A DNA stretch of 64,000 nucleotides from Rhizobium sp. Leaf306 (GTDB taxonomy: Bacteria; Pseudomonadota; Alphaproteobacteria; Rhizobiales; Rhizobiaceae), in the NCBI RefSeq assembly GCF_001423425.1, contig NZ_LMNX01000001.1, positions 950,970-1,014,969 on the forward strand, given 5' to 3'. The translations under genes were made by a program, and so were the position numbers. Positions 1-9,899 of the stretch are shown one piece after another. Numbering within the stretch: the first letter of the stretch is position 1; every line of letters starts with the position of its first letter. The notes under the pieces were generated by a model. It worked only from the letters and a program-made list of their open reading frames with translations, was not told the origin of the DNA and did not search any database.

Positions 1-2946
1 AAGAACCATGGGACCGCCGCCGAGGTGATACTGCTGGACCGGGTGCGCAAACAGCTCGATGAGCGCGGTACGCTGGAAGTGCTGCGCCATGGCGTCGAGC
101 TAATCGGTCTGCGGGCGCCGCTGAGCCTTGCCCAGTTCAAGCCAGCACTGGGCATGAACGGCGATATACTGGCCCGCTATGCTGCCAACCGCCTCCGCGT
201 GGTGCGCCAGGTTCGCTACTCGCCGGCTAACGAGAACAGCATCGACCTGGTCTTGTTCCTCAATGGTCTGCCGATGGCCACTGTCGAGCTCAAGACAGAC
301 TTCACCCAGTCCGTTCACGACGCCGTGGACCAGTATAGGCATCACCGGAACCCAAGCCCTAAGGGGCAGGTTCCAGAGCCGCTGCTGGCCTTCCCTGGTG
401 GCGCGCTGGTGCACTTCGCTGCGAGCAACGCCGAGGTGATGATGGCGACCAAGCTCATCGGTCCGCTCACCACCTTCCTGCCCTTCAACAAGGGCAATGC
501 CGGGGGCAAGGGCAACCCGCCCAACCCCAGTGGTCACCCCACGGCCTATCTCTGGGAAGAGGTGTGGCAGCGCGACAGTTGGCTGGAAATCCTCGGGCGT
601 TACACCGTTGGTGTCCGCGATGCCAAGAAGGCCCTCAGCGGCTACATGTTCCCGCGCTACCACCAGCTCGATGCCACCCGCAAGCTGCGGGCAGCGGTAC
701 TCGCCGAAGGCGCTGGGGGCAAATACCTCATCCAGCATTCGGCAGGTTCGGGCAAGACCAACTCCATCGCCTGGTCTGCCCACTTCCTCGCTGATCTGCA
801 TGACGACCAGGACCGCAAGGTGTTCGACAGCGTGCTGGTGGTGTCCGACCGCAACGTCATCGACAGCCAGCTGCAGGAAGCCATCTTCAGCTTCGAGAGA
901 AATGCTGGTGTCGTTGCCACCATAAAGAGCGATGCGGGCGCCAAGAGCGGGCAGCTTGCGCAGGCCCTGGCTGACGGCAAGAAGATCGTGGTCTGCACCA
1001 TCCAGACCTTTCCTTTCGCCCTGAAGGAGGTCCAAGAGCTCACCGCAACCCAGGGCAAGCGGTTCGCGGTCATTGCGGACGAGGCGCATTCCAGCCAGAC
1101 CGGCGCGACCGCAGCCCAGCTCAAGGCCGTGCTTTCACCTGAGGAATTGGCGACCCTCGGGGATGGGGGTGAGGTCGGTACCGAGGACATCATGGCTGCC
1201 CAGATGGCGGCTCGTGCTGCCGAGACCGGGGTGACCTACGTCGCGTTCACCGCAACGCCCAAGGGCAAGACGCTGGAGCTGTTCGGGCGGCGACCTGACC
1301 CAAAGCAGCCCGCAAGCGCCACAAACCTGCCAACGGCCTTCCATGTCTATTCCATGCGGCAGGCCATCGAGGAGGGCTTCATCCTCGACGTGCTGCAGAA
1401 CTACACGCCCTACGGCCTGGCCTTCAAGCTGGCCAATGATGGCGTGGAGCTGGACGACACTGAGGTCGAGCGTTCCGAGGCGGTCAAGACGCTGATGCGC
1501 TGGGTCCGGCTGCATCCCTACAACATCGCCCAGAAGGTCCAGATCGTCGTTGAGCACTACCGCGCCAACGTCCAGCCGCTGCTCGACGGTAGGGCCAAGG
1601 CTATGGTTGTGGTCGGCAGCCGTGTCGAGGCCGTCCGCTGGCAACTGGCCATCCAGAAGTACATCAACGAGCAGGGCTACAAGCTCGGGACGCTGGTGGC
1701 ATTCTCAGGCGAAGTCATCGACCCGGACAGCGGGGAAGAGCCGTTCACCGAGGCCAGCAAGCAACTAAACCCAGACCTGAAGGGGCGGGACATCCGCGAG
1801 GCTTTCAAGCTACCAGACTACCACATCCTGCTTGTGGCTAATAAGTTCCAGACTGGGTTCGACCAGCCCCTGCTGTGTGGCATGTACGTGGACAAGCGCC
1901 TCGCTGGCATCCAGGCCGTCCAGACCCTTTCCCGGCTCAACCGGGCGCATCCCGGCAAGGACACCACCTTCGTGCTCGACTTCGTCAACAGTGGCGAAGA
2001 CATCCTTGCGGCCTTCAAGACCTATCATGAGACCGCTGAGCTGGAGAATGTCACCGACCCGCATCTCGTCTTCAACCTCAGGTCCAAGCTCGACGCCCTG
2101 GGCTACTACGACGATCATGAGGTCAACCGCGTAGTGACCGCCGAGCTTAACCCGAATGCCAAGCAGAGCGAGCTGGTGGCTGCCATCATGCCCGTGGCAG
2201 ACCGCCTGCTACGCAGCTACAGGGATGCCCAGAAGCGCCTTGCCGATGCCAAGGCACGCGAAGACAAGAAGGCTGCCAAGGACGCTCAGGACGAGCTCGA
2301 CGCCCTCCTGTTGTTCCGCAACGACATGGGCGCCTATGTCCGGCTCTACACCTTCCTGTCCCAGATTTTCGACTACGGCAACACGGACATCGAGGCTCGA
2401 TCGATCTTCTTCCGTCGGCTCATCCCGCTGTTGGAGTTCGGCCGTCAGCGCGAGGCCGTGGACACTTCTAAGATCGTCCTGACCCACCACAAGCTCTCCA
2501 GCCTGGGCAAGACGTCGCTGGTCATGGGGGGCATGGGCGAGAAGCTGCAGGCCATCTATGAGGCGGGCTCAGGCAGCGTCCAGGAGAAGGAAAAGGCGCT
2601 GCTGGCTGAGATCATCGCCAAAGTTAACGACCTCTTCCAGGGCACCACCGACGACGATCAGCTCATCTACGTCAACAACGTCCTCAAAGGGAAGCTGCTG
2701 CAGTCCGACACCCTGGCGCAGCAGGCGGCGAACAACACCAAGCAGCAGTTCTCAAACTCCCCCGACCTCGCCAAAGCCATCGTTGATGCCGTGATCGACG
2801 CCATGGACGCCCATCAGGCCATGAGCCAGCAGGCGCTGGGCTCGAAGCGGGTGCAGGAGGGGCTCAGGGATGTGCTGCTGGGGCCCGGGCAGCTCTATGA
2901 GGCGCTTCGCGCTCGACCTCAGCATAGCACCGAGTCCGGAGCTTAG
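1..2946 (+). CDS. hsdR: Type I restriction enzyme R subunit (5' end cut by window)
   Basis: This is the motor and nuclease subunit of a type I restriction-modification complex. It translocates DNA by ATP hydrolysis and cuts unmodified DNA at a distance. The frame is open from base 1, so the GTG at 25 is probably internal and the N-terminus lies outside the window. Numbered from that GTG, a PD-ExK-type nuclease core is seen near residues 75-92 (an Asp followed by VELK). A Walker A GSGKT is near residue 241, a DEAH box near 353, and a helicase C-terminal part with FQTGFDQP near 610. The visible 973 codons fit a family of about 1,000-1,100 residues. hsdM and hsdS are not visible and should lie to the left. 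The gene is cargo of the island ending at tRNA-Gly. The family is certain; whether it is active is unknown. Confidence 0.93.
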   Translation, partial: KNHGTAAEVILLDRVRKQLDERGTLEVLRHGVELIGLRAPLSLAQFKPALGMNGDILARYAANRLRVVRQVRYSPANENSIDLVLFLNGLPMATVELKTDFTQSVHDAVDQYRHHRNPSPKGQVPEPLLAFPGGALVHFAASNAEVMMATKLIGPLTTFLPFNKGNAGGKGNPPNPSGHPTAYLWEEVWQRDSWLEILGRYTVGVRDAKKALSGYMFPRYHQLDATRKLRAAVLAEGAGGKYLIQHSAGSGKTNSIAWSAHFLADLHDDQDRKVFDSVLVVSDRNVIDSQLQEAIFSFERNAGVVATIKSDAGAKSGQLAQALADGKKIVVCTIQTFPFALKEVQELTATQGKRFAVIADEAHSSQTGATAAQLKAVLSPEELATLGDGGEVGTEDIMAAQMAARAAETGVTYVAFTATPKGKTLELFGRRPDPKQPASATNLPTAFHVYSMRQAIEEGFILDVLQNYTPYGLAFKLANDGVELDDTEVERSEAVKTLMRWVRLHPYNIAQKVQIVVEHYRANVQPLLDGRAKAMVVVGSRVEAVRWQLAIQKYINEQGYKLGTLVAFSGEVIDPDSGEEPFTEASKQLNPDLKGRDIREAFKLPDYHILLVANKFQTGFDQPLLCGMYVDKRLAGIQAVQTLSRLNRAHPGKDTTFVLDFVNSGEDILAAFKTYHETAELENVTDPHLVFNLRSKLDALGYYDDHEVNRVVTAELNPNAKQSELVAAIMPVADRLLRSYRDAQKRLADAKAREDKKAAKDAQDELDALLLFRNDMGAYVRLYTFLSQIFDYGNTDIEARSIFFRRLIPLLEFGRQREAVDTSKIVLTHHKLSSLGKTSLVMGGMGEKLQAIYEAGSGSVQEKEKALLAEIIAKVNDLFQGTTDDDQLIYVNNVLKGKLLQSDTLAQQAANNTKQQFSNSPDLAKAIVDAVIDAMDAHQAMSQQALGSKRVQEGLRDVLLGPGQLYEALRARPQHSTESGA

Positions 2947-3170
2947 GCCTGGCTGGCTCCCAAATGGCTTAGCTTCAGCCTATTGTACCTTAGCCTGCCT
3001 AACCAATCCGCGATCGGCGAGATAGTTGATTTCAACAGCACCTTTCAGACCCACAGACCATCCTGACGCTTCGATCGGCGCGAGACGCTGAAGATTTAGA
3101 CGCCGCAAACTGGTGTTGCTATATGGTTGCTCGTTCTCAACGTGCGGAGGCGCAGCCAGCCTTTTGCACT

Positions 3171-4370
3171 CTAGGTAAGCGCACTCCTTCCGCGCTCCTG
3201 ATCAAGCTTATCTGCCCACCATTGCATCATCAAAACTCGCTCATCCCAGTAACTCGCACGATTGTAAACTCTACGCACTTTTGAGCTATCAAGGTGTGCA
3301 AGCTGGGTTTCGATAGCATCAGGCTTGAACTGCCCTGACTCATTAAGGATGCTACTGGCAGACGAGCGAAAGCCATGCGCGGTGTGTTCATCACTGCCGA
3401 TCCCCATGCGCCTCAACGCCGAATTCATCGAGTTCTCAGAGAGGAGCTTTTTGCCAGACATCATCGATGGAAACACATAGCGGTTATCGCCGAACAGCTC
3501 CTTCATCTCATCAAGGACTGCGGCCGCTTGCTGAGACAACGGCACGTGATGCTCACGGCGCATCTTGGCCTTCGTTGCCGGGATAGTCCAAGTCGCGTTT
3601 TTTAGATCGAGCTCAATCCATTCCATGGATCGGGTCTCGCCGGGGCGTGCAAAGCAAAGCGCTTGGATCTTTAAGGCGCCAACGAGAGAGGGCCACCCTT
3701 CATACCCGTAGATGGCACGCATGATACCGCCCATTTCCGAGAGCGTCGTCATTGCAGGATGGCTTGTCGGCACGTGGCGTTGTAGGGCACCGCGTAGTGC
3801 CGACGTCGGATCCGCCTCGGCCCGCGCTGTCGCTATGGCGTAACGGAAGACACGCCCAATGGTGGAGCGGGTCGCCAATGCACTTTCAACCCTTCCACTT
3901 TTTTCGATACTCGATAGGACTGCCAAAACATCCTTGGCTGTGATCTGGGTGATGGGATAAGGGGCCAGCTTCGCCGCAAGAACTGTTAGCATCCAAGTAT
4001 TTTTGGCGATGGTCGGCTCAGCTCGCCTGTCCCGCCGCAGCTTCTCGATAAACTCATTAGCGATCAGGCCAAAGGTGTTTCCCGCTGCAGCCTTCGCTTC
4101 CAGATGCTGCCGTTTCTTCGCCAACGATGGATCGAGCCCCTCCGCCAGCTTGCGCTTGGCTTCATCTCGCTGGCTGCGCGCGTCAGCCAAGGTCAACGTC
4201 GGGTAGCTGCCTATCGTGAGCGTTTTGCGCTTGCCGAAAAAGTTATAATCCAGCCGCCACGACTTCCCACCGGCAGCTGAGATGTAGAGATAGAGGCCAT
4301 TGGCGTCCGCGAGCTTGCGCGGCTTGTCGCCTACTTTTGCGTTGCGAATCTGAATATCGGTCAACGGCAT
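3171..4370 (-). CDS. Tyrosine recombinase, P4-type integrase, at tRNA-Gly
   Basis: This 399-residue site-specific recombinase integrates and excises a genomic island. The N-terminus (MPLTDIQIRNAKVGDKPRKL) is the DUF4102/IntS-type DNA-binding domain. The catalytic C-terminal half shows the first Arg in ARPGETRSMEW, the H-x-x-R box in TAHGFRSSAS, a late His in LAHLDSSKVRR and the nucleophile Tyr in YNRASYWDER. The order and length match full-length P4-type integrases. The gene begins about 170 bases from the 3' end of tRNA-Gly(CCC) and reads away from it. This is the usual layout when the tRNA 3' end is the attachment site, so hsdR and whatever lies to its left would be the cargo. The second attachment copy is outside the window. 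Confidence 0.92.
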   Translation of the reverse strand: MPLTDIQIRNAKVGDKPRKLADANGLYLYISAAGGKSWRLDYNFFGKRKTLTIGSYPTLTLADARSQRDEAKRKLAEGLDPSLAKKRQHLEAKAAAGNTFGLIANEFIEKLRRDRRAEPTIAKNTWMLTVLAAKLAPYPITQITAKDVLAVLSSIEKSGRVESALATRSTIGRVFRYAIATARAEADPTSALRGALQRHVPTSHPAMTTLSEMGGIMRAIYGYEGWPSLVGALKIQALCFARPGETRSMEWIELDLKNATWTIPATKAKMRREHHVPLSQQAAAVLDEMKELFGDNRYVFPSMMSGKKLLSENSMNSALRRMGIGSDEHTAHGFRSSASSILNESGQFKPDAIETQLAHLDSSKVRRVYNRASYWDERVLMMQWWADKLDQERGRSALT

Positions 4371-4543
4371 TACGGTATCGACTTCCTGTAAGGTCGGCTG
4401 ATACCGTGATTTTTACCGCGAAAAATGCTGGCTGTCACTGCACGTCTTTGCACGTCACTACGCGCGCGCGAGGCCGAGCCCCATGATTTTCAGGCGCTTT
4501 AGCCGCCTTAATGAACACTGCTGGACATCTCGGGAACGATGAC

Positions 4544-4617
4544 TGGAGCGGGTGAAGGGAATCGAACCCTCGTATTCAGCTTGGGAAGCTGCTGCTCTAC
4601 CATTGAGCTACACCCGC
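4544..4617 (-). tRNA. tRNA-Gly(CCC)
   Basis: A complete cloverleaf is read on the minus strand. The seven-base acceptor stem GCGGGTG pairs with CACCCGC. The D-arm is GCTC..GAGC, the anticodon loop TTCCCAA gives anticodon CCC, and the T-arm contains GGTTCGATTCC. CCA is encoded at the 3' end. Its 3' end faces the neighbouring integrase, so it is the likely insertion site (attB) of the island on the left. Confidence 0.95.
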
Positions 4618-4687
4618 GTCGGGGGAAGGTTTCCAACAATGGGCCTTGTCTGTCAAGGTCGCCGGGGTGGAAGCGTCCGGGGATGTC

Positions 4688-5779
4688 CTAGCTGCGGAAA
4701 TGCTTGGAGAGTTTGAGGCCCTGCGCCTGATAGTTCGAGCCGAGGCCGGAGCCGTAGAGGCCCTGGGGTTCTTCCAGCATGTGTTCGTAGACGAGGCGAC
4801 CGACGATCTGGCCGTCTTCGAGGATGAACGGGACCTCGTGGCTGCGCACCTCTAGGACTGCGCGGCTGCCGCGGCCGCCGGCGGCCTCGTGGCCGAAGCC
4901 GGGGTCGAAGAAGCCGGCGTAATGGACGCGGAATTCGCCGACCAGCGGGTCGAACGGTGTCATTTCGGCCGCGTAGAGCGGTGGCACATGGACGGCCTCG
5001 CGCGAGACGAGGATGTAGAATTCATCCGGATCCAGAATCAGTTCGTTGCGGCCGCGGCTGTGGATCGGCTCCCAGAAATCGAACAGATCATGCTGGGCCT
5101 TCTTGTCGACATCGACGACGGCCGTGTGGTGCTTGCCGCGGTAGCCGATCAGGCCATCGTTGTCGCCGGCAAGGTCGATCGATAGCGCTATGCCGCCGCC
5201 GGAAATGTTCGGCTGCGCGGCGGCGACCAGCGTTTCGGCTCCATGCAGCGCCAACAGCTCCGGCTCCTGCAGAAGGGCGTTGCCGACGCGGAAGCGGATC
5301 TGCGACAGGCGCGAGCCTTGGCGCACGACGATCGGAAATGTGCGCGGGGAAATTTCGAGATAGAGCGGACCGCGATAGCCTGAAGGGATCTTGTCGAACT
5401 CCTGGGCGCGATCGGTGATGACGCGGGTAAAGATATCGAGGCGGCCGGTGGAGCTTTTCGGATTGGCCGAAGCCGACATCTCGGCCGGCAGATCGAGGCT
5501 TTCCATCAGCGGCACGATATAGACGCAGCCGGTTTCGAGGACGGCGCTTTCGGAGAGATCGATGACGTGCAGGCTGAGGCGCTCGAGCTTGTCGGACACG
5601 AGGCTCATCGGCCCCGGCATGAACGAGGCGCGCACGCGAAACGCCTTCTGCCCCAAGCGCAGATCAAGGCTCGCCGGCTGGATCTGGTCCTGATCAAGCG
5701 CCCTCTCGGACTTCAGCCGTCCTTGTTCGAAGAGCGCCGCAATTGCGCGGTCCGCCAGAATTCCCGTTTCGCGAGCCAT
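4688..5779 (-). CDS. dCTP deaminase, double-length alphaproteobacterial family
   Basis: This enzyme is predicted to deaminate dCTP to dUTP in pyrimidine deoxynucleotide supply. It belongs to the roughly 360-residue DCD family (PF06559 type) of alphaproteobacteria, about twice the length of the usual dcd protein, with two dUTPase-like halves. The N-terminal half contains QIQPASLDLRLG and SANPKSSTGRLD. The second half contains GGGIALSIDLAG and GLIGYRGKHHT. I placed the start at the second of two adjacent ATGs because AAAGAGA then sits at a normal distance. The open frame continues upstream into the metZ leader but that part has no protein character. The gene is divergent from metZ. Confidence 0.88.
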   Translation of the reverse strand: MARETGILADRAIAALFEQGRLKSERALDQDQIQPASLDLRLGQKAFRVRASFMPGPMSLVSDKLERLSLHVIDLSESAVLETGCVYIVPLMESLDLPAEMSASANPKSSTGRLDIFTRVITDRAQEFDKIPSGYRGPLYLEISPRTFPIVVRQGSRLSQIRFRVGNALLQEPELLALHGAETLVAAAQPNISGGGIALSIDLAGDNDGLIGYRGKHHTAVVDVDKKAQHDLFDFWEPIHSRGRNELILDPDEFYILVSREAVHVPPLYAAEMTPFDPLVGEFRVHYAGFFDPGFGHEAAGGRGSRAVLEVRSHEVPFILEDGQIVGRLVYEHMLEEPQGLYGSGLGSNYQAQGLKLSKHFRS

Positions 5780-5861
5780 CATGTCTCTTTCAGATTTTGG
5801 GGGCGACAAAACCAAATGCGGACCATTGACGCAAGCGGAAGCGAGGCGTAAGGCAGCTTTA

Positions 5862-5914
5862 TCCCGTGGTGATTTGGCCGGTCGGCTTGCAGCCACGTTA
5901 AACAAGTGGCTAAA
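5862..5914 (+). ncRNA. SAM-II riboswitch (metA motif)
   Basis: The stretch CGTGGTGATTTGGCCGGTCG, followed by GCTTGCAGCCACGTTAAAC and AAGTGGCTAAA, matches the SAM-II aptamer consensus almost base for base. That includes the CGTGG/CCACG stem and the conserved pseudoknot strand. It lies 67 bases upstream of the metZ start codon on the same strand, the typical alphaproteobacterial arrangement. S-adenosylmethionine binding should lower expression of the methionine gene. Confidence 0.95.
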
Positions 5915-5925
5915 AAGACCGGGTT

Positions 5926-5957
5926 GAAAACCGGTCTGCGATTGCGGCCGGTTTTTT
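5926..5957 (+). terminator. Terminator-like stem-loop in the metZ leader
   Basis: AAAACCGG pairs with CCGGTTTT around a 13-base loop and is followed by a T run (5951-5958). An alternative stem, AGACCGG/CCGGTCT at 5916-5936, shares one arm with it. The two stems are mutually exclusive, so the aptamer just upstream could control transcription termination. Confidence 0.7.
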
Positions 5958-5980
5958 TGTATCACGAAGGTGATGAACAC

Positions 5981-7171
5981 ATGAGCAAATCCCCGAACAA
6001 GAACTGGCGCCCGGCCACCACGCTCGTCCATGGCGGCACGCTGCGCTCGCAATACGGCGAGATGTCTGAAGCCATCTACCTGACGCAGGGCTTCGCCTAC
6101 GACAGTTCAGAAGCCGCCGAGGCCCGTTTCAAGGGCGAGGCCGACGGCTATATCTATGCCCGCTACGGCAGTCCCACCAACGACATGTTCGAAAAGCGCA
6201 TGTGTGCGCTGGAAGGTGCAGAAGAAGCCCGTGCCACCGCCTCCGGCATGGCCGCCATCACGGCAGCGCTCATGTGCCAGCTTCGCGCCGGCGACCATAT
6301 CGTTGCCGCGCGGGCACTTTTCGGTTCCTGCCGCTGGGTTGTCGAAACGCTCGCCCCGCGCTACGGCATCGAATGCACGCTGGTCGACGGTCGCGACCTT
6401 GCCAACTGGGAAGCGGCGATCAAGCCCAACACCAAGGTGTTTTTCCTGGAAAGCCCGACAAACCCGACGCTGGAAGTGATTGACATTGCCGGCGTTGCCA
6501 AGCTTGCCAATCAGGTCGGCGCCCGTCTGGTGGTCGACAACGTGTTCGCAACGCCGCTCTTCCAGCGGCCGCTGGAACTCGGCGCCCATGTGGTCGTCTA
6601 TTCCGCCACCAAGCATATCGACGGCCAGGGCCGCAGCCTTGCCGGCGTCATCCTTTCGGACCGCGAATGGGTTCTGGAGCACCTGCAGGACTATTATCGC
6701 CATACCGGTCCGGCGATGTCACCGTTTACCGCATGGACACTGATCAAGGGCCTGGAAACGCTGCCGATCCGTGTTGCCCAGCAGACGTCGAATGCGGCAA
6801 AGATCGCCGATTTCCTGGCCGAGCAGTCCAAGGTCGCGAAAGTGATCTATCCCGGTCGCAAGGATCATCCGCAGGCCGATATCATCGCCAAGCAGATGAC
6901 GGGCGGATCGACGCTGGTCTGTTTCGAGCTGAAGGGCGGCAAGGAAGCGGCCTTCAAGCTGCAGAATGCCATGGAGGTGGTCACCATCTCCAACAATCTC
7001 GGCGACACCCGCTCCATCATCACGCATCCGGCAACGACGACGCACAAAAACCTCAGCGACGAAGCCCGTACGGAACTAGGAATTTCGCCCGGCACCGTGC
7101 GCTTTTCGGCCGGCATCGAGGATGCGTACGACCTGCTGGAAGATTTCGCGCAGGCGCTGAAGCAGATCTGA
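5981..7171 (+). CDS. metZ: O-succinylhomoserine sulfhydrylase
   Basis: This PLP enzyme of methionine synthesis converts O-succinylhomoserine plus sulfide to homocysteine in the cytoplasm. The 396 residues match the family length. The cofactor-binding region is visible: [20 protein letters not shown] near the N-terminus, [22 protein letters not shown], and the PLP lysine in [12 protein letters not shown]. The start is the ATG preceded by GAAGGTGA. A longer frame would run through the SAM-II riboswitch and terminator and is rejected. A stem-loop follows the gene. Expression should fall when S-adenosylmethionine is plentiful. The family also contains cystathionine gamma-synthase-like enzymes, but the riboswitch and the close match favour MetZ. 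Confidence 0.93.
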   Translation: MSKSPNKNWRPATTLVHGGTLRSQYGEMSEAIYLTQGFAYDSSEAAEARFKGEADGYIYARYGSPTNDMFEKRMCALEGAEEARATASGMAAITAALMCQLRAGDHIVAARALFGSCRWVVETLAPRYGIECTLVDGRDLANWEAAIKPNTKVFFLESPTNPTLEVIDIAGVAKLANQVGARLVVDNVFATPLFQRPLELGAHVVVYSATKHIDGQGRSLAGVILSDREWVLEHLQDYYRHTGPAMSPFTAWTLIKGLETLPIRVAQQTSNAAKIADFLAEQSKVAKVIYPGRKDHPQADIIAKQMTGGSTLVCFELKGGKEAAFKLQNAMEVVTISNNLGDTRSIITHPATTTHKNLSDEARTELGISPGTVRFSAGIEDAYDLLEDFAQALKQI

Positions 7172-7197
7172 TCGGCTTTACGCCGAACGATGGGTAG

Positions 7198-7217
7198 ACC
7201 CGGAACGCTCCGGGTTT
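7198..7217 (+). terminator. Stem-loop after metZ
   Basis: ACCCGGA and TCCGGGT form a perfect seven-base-pair stem with the loop ACGC, 27 bases after the metZ stop. Only a short T run follows, so termination is likely but not certain. Confidence 0.6.
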
Positions 7218-7337
7218 ACCATATCAGTTATCCCTATCATCAAGAACGCGACATTGCCTCAGATGCAAGCCGCGAGAATTCTTGACCTTTCTCCCCCACT
7301 GTACGATATCGGCACGATGAGCAATCTTGAGGTGCCA

Positions 7338-7730
7338 ATGTACCGCGCCCGCACCAGAGACATAGACGTCGCCGTCGAGCCCTATTATCTCGAGGAGCAG
7401 TCGAGCCCCGAGGACAGTCGTTATGTCTGGGGATACCGGATCGTCATCGAGAACAAGTCCTCGATCAGCGTCACGCTCGTGCACCGCTACTGGAACATCA
7501 CGGACGAAAACGGGATCGTCGACGAGGTCGACGGACCAGGCGTCGTTGGCGACCAGCCGCGACTGGAGCCGGGCGACAGCTACGAATATTCGTCCGGGTG
7601 CCCGCTCGACACGCCATCCGGCGTCATGTTCGGCACCTACGATATGAAGACGGACGAAGGCGAGACTTTCAAAGTCGACATTCCCGCCTTCTCGCTGGAT
7701 TCACCAGGCGTCGTGCGCGTTCTGAACTGA
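7338..7730 (+). CDS. apaG: ApaG domain protein
   Basis: A single ApaG/DUF525 domain of 130 residues with a fibronectin-III-like beta-sandwich. The family is linked to Co2+/Mg2+ homeostasis, but the biochemical role is not settled. The family core is clear: [44 protein letters not shown] and [11 protein letters not shown] near the C-terminus. I chose the ATG at 7338 because GAGGTG lies just upstream and the protein then has the exact family length. The 28 extra upstream codons have no domain character. It is convergent with hslO, with only 13 bases between the stops. Confidence 0.93.
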   Translation: MYRARTRDIDVAVEPYYLEEQSSPEDSRYVWGYRIVIENKSSISVTLVHRYWNITDENGIVDEVDGPGVVGDQPRLEPGDSYEYSSGCPLDTPSGVMFGTYDMKTDEGETFKVDIPAFSLDSPGVVRVLN

Positions 7731-7743
7731 CCCGCAAAGCGGA

Positions 7744-8733
7744 TCAGGCGCTTTCGAATTCCTCCGTCACGAACTTGTAGGTGGTCGAGCAGAACTCGCA
7801 GGTTACCGCGATTTCTCCATCTTCCACACTCGCGTGGATTTCTTCCGCAGAGAACCCGCCCAGAACGCCCTTGATCTTGTCGCGCGAGCAGCTGCAGCGG
7901 TCGAACACCGTCTGCGGATCATAGACCCGCACGCCGCGCTCGTGGAACAGCCGGAACAGCAGCCGTTCGATCGCCACCTGCGGATCGGTCAGCTCGTCCG
8001 TATCGATGGTGCCGACCAGCGTGCTCGCCTCTAACCAGGCATCGTCCTCGACTTCGACGGCATCGCGTTCGTCACCGTCGCCGCCATGCAGGTCGGGCTG
8101 GCGCATGCGCTCAGGCGCCTGCGGAAGGAACTGGGCGACAAGTCCGCCAGCGCGCCAGTTGTGGCGCGGGTTGCCGTCCTCGTCGCGGTCGATGAGTTCG
8201 GCGACGGCGAGGCGAACCCGGGTCGGGATCTGTTCGGACTGGCGGAAGTAGACGCCGGCCATTTCTTCAAGCGACGAGCCGTCCATCGGAACGATGCCCT
8301 GATAGGGCTGCATGCCGCGGCCCTGATCGATCGTCAGCGCAAGAAAGCCATGGCCGAGCAGTTCGGCAGGCGAGATCTTGCCGTTCTCGACGGCTTCGGC
8401 CAGTGCATCCTCGTCGTAGCGGGCATAGGCGCGCAGTGCATCCGGCGTGGAGAAATCGGCAACAAGCAGGTCGACCGGGCCGTCACCCTTGGTCTGCATG
8501 GTGAACTTGCCTTCGAATTTCAGCGAAGTGCCCAGCAGTGCAGTGAGCACGACGGCTTCCGCCAGCAGCCGCGCGACCGGTGCCGGATAATCGTGCCGTC
8601 CGAGGATCGCGTTGAGGAGTGGCCCGAGCTGGACTGCACGGCCACGCACATCAAGACCATCCACCTGGAAGGGCACGACGCGGTCGTCGCCGGCAAAATC
8701 GAGTTCGTTCAGTTCAACAGTCGCTTCCGCCAT
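7744..8733 (-). CDS. hslO: Hsp33 redox-regulated holdase chaperone
   Basis: This cytoplasmic chaperone is switched on by oxidation: four C-terminal cysteines release zinc and form disulfides, exposing a binding surface for unfolding proteins. The length is 329 residues. The zinc switch is complete, with CSCS at about 280-283 and CEFC at 312-315. The N-terminal domain contains LLTALLGTSLKFEGKFTMQ-type family sequence. AAGGAG precedes the start. It is the last of three co-directional genes after argD and argF, an order typical of Rhizobiaceae. There is a gap of about 200 bases after argF that could hold its own promoter. Confidence 0.95.
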   Translation of the reverse strand: MAEATVELNELDFAGDDRVVPFQVDGLDVRGRAVQLGPLLNAILGRHDYPAPVARLLAEAVVLTALLGTSLKFEGKFTMQTKGDGPVDLLVADFSTPDALRAYARYDEDALAEAVENGKISPAELLGHGFLALTIDQGRGMQPYQGIVPMDGSSLEEMAGVYFRQSEQIPTRVRLAVAELIDRDEDGNPRHNWRAGGLVAQFLPQAPERMRQPDLHGGDGDERDAVEVEDDAWLEASTLVGTIDTDELTDPQVAIERLLFRLFHERGVRVYDPQTVFDRCSCSRDKIKGVLGGFSAEEIHASVEDGEIAVTCEFCSTTYKFVTEEFESA

Positions 8734-8932
8734 GAGTTAACTCCTTCGCGCCGGCGCTCTCAGTTCCTCGAACGCTTTTACACAAGCGCCAGCCGCAGCG
8801 GAACCGCCGGCCGGGGATTTGAGAACGTTGACGATATCGTGTTGAAGCGCCGCACTCGTTCGGCGGCGCGCTTTGAAAGCCGTCAGATGGTGGCGGCTCT
8901 CATCGAATTCAAGTCGGAAGCGCTTTCGATCC

Positions 8933-9850
8933 TCAGACGATGCCGAAGCACCAGGCAAGGATCGACTTCTGCGCGTGAAGACGGTTTTCCGCCTCGTCGA
9001 ACACCACCGACTGCGGTCCGTCGATGACCTCGTCGGTGACTTCCTCGCCGCGATGCGCCGGCAGGCAGTGCATGAAGAGCGCGTCCTTGTTTGCCTGATC
9101 CATCAGCGCCTTGTTGACCTGATAGGGCTGGAAGATGTTGTGGCCACGCGCCTTGTGCTCCTGGTTCATCGACACCCACGTATCGGTGACGACGACATCA
9201 GCGCCGGTGACCGCCCGTTCGGCGTCGTGGCAGAGCATGATCTCGCCGCCATTGTTGCGGGCCCAGTTGAGGAACTTGTCATGCGGCTCGGAGCCCATTG
9301 GCACGGCCATGTTCATCTTGTAGCCGAACCGCGCCGAGCCTTCGACGAGCGAGTGCAGCACGTTGTTGCCGTCACCCGTCCAGGCGATGGTCTTGCCTTT
9401 GACAGGACCGCGATGCTCCTCGAAGGTCATCAGGTCGGCCATGATCTGGCAGGGATGGGTATCGTCGGTCAGCGCGTTGATAACAGGCACGGTGGCGTGC
9501 TCGGCCATTTCCCGCATGCGGTTGTGATCGGTGGTGCGGATCATGATCGCATCGACATAGCGCGACAGGACACGTGCCGTATCGCCGATCGTCTCGGCGC
9601 GGCCGAGCTGCATTTCCGTGCCGGACAGGAAGAGCGTTTCGCCGCCGAGCTGGCGCATGCCGACATCGAAAGAGACGCGGGTGCGGGTGGACGGCTTTTC
9701 GAAAATCATCGCCAACATCTTGCCGGCGAGCGGCTGGTCGCCCTTGCCGGCCTTGAAGGCCTGCTTGCGGCTCTTCGCGTCGTCGAGAATGGTGCGGAGA
9801 TCCTCCGGCGAAACCGCCGAAAGATCCAGGAAATGCTTTGGTGATGCCAT
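8933..9850 (-). CDS. argF: Ornithine carbamoyltransferase
   Basis: This enzyme joins carbamoyl phosphate to ornithine, giving citrulline in arginine synthesis. The length is 305 residues. The carbamoyl-phosphate loop STRTR is at 54-58, the [17 protein letters not shown] region follows in the middle, and the ornithine/catalytic HCLPAHRG is at about 261-268. It lies 49 bases downstream of argD on the same strand, so the two are probably co-transcribed. All catalytic motifs are intact. Confidence 0.96.
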   Translation of the reverse strand: MASPKHFLDLSAVSPEDLRTILDDAKSRKQAFKAGKGDQPLAGKMLAMIFEKPSTRTRVSFDVGMRQLGGETLFLSGTEMQLGRAETIGDTARVLSRYVDAIMIRTTDHNRMREMAEHATVPVINALTDDTHPCQIMADLMTFEEHRGPVKGKTIAWTGDGNNVLHSLVEGSARFGYKMNMAVPMGSEPHDKFLNWARNNGGEIMLCHDAERAVTGADVVVTDTWVSMNQEHKARGHNIFQPYQVNKALMDQANKDALFMHCLPAHRGEEVTDEVIDGPQSVVFDEAENRLHAQKSILAWCFGIV

Positions 9851-9899
9851 GCTATCGTCCCCTCTCGAGGGGAACCGTCACCGGCACCCCTCATCGCGC

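Noticed and set aside
2981-3173. Minus-strand 63-codon open stretch behind the integrase
   Set aside because: It has no start codon with a ribosome site and no recognised family. It may be chance in GC-rich DNA.
5906-5980. N-terminal extension of metZ
   Set aside because: It would translate the riboswitch 3' end and the terminator. The ATG at 5981 has a good ribosome site.
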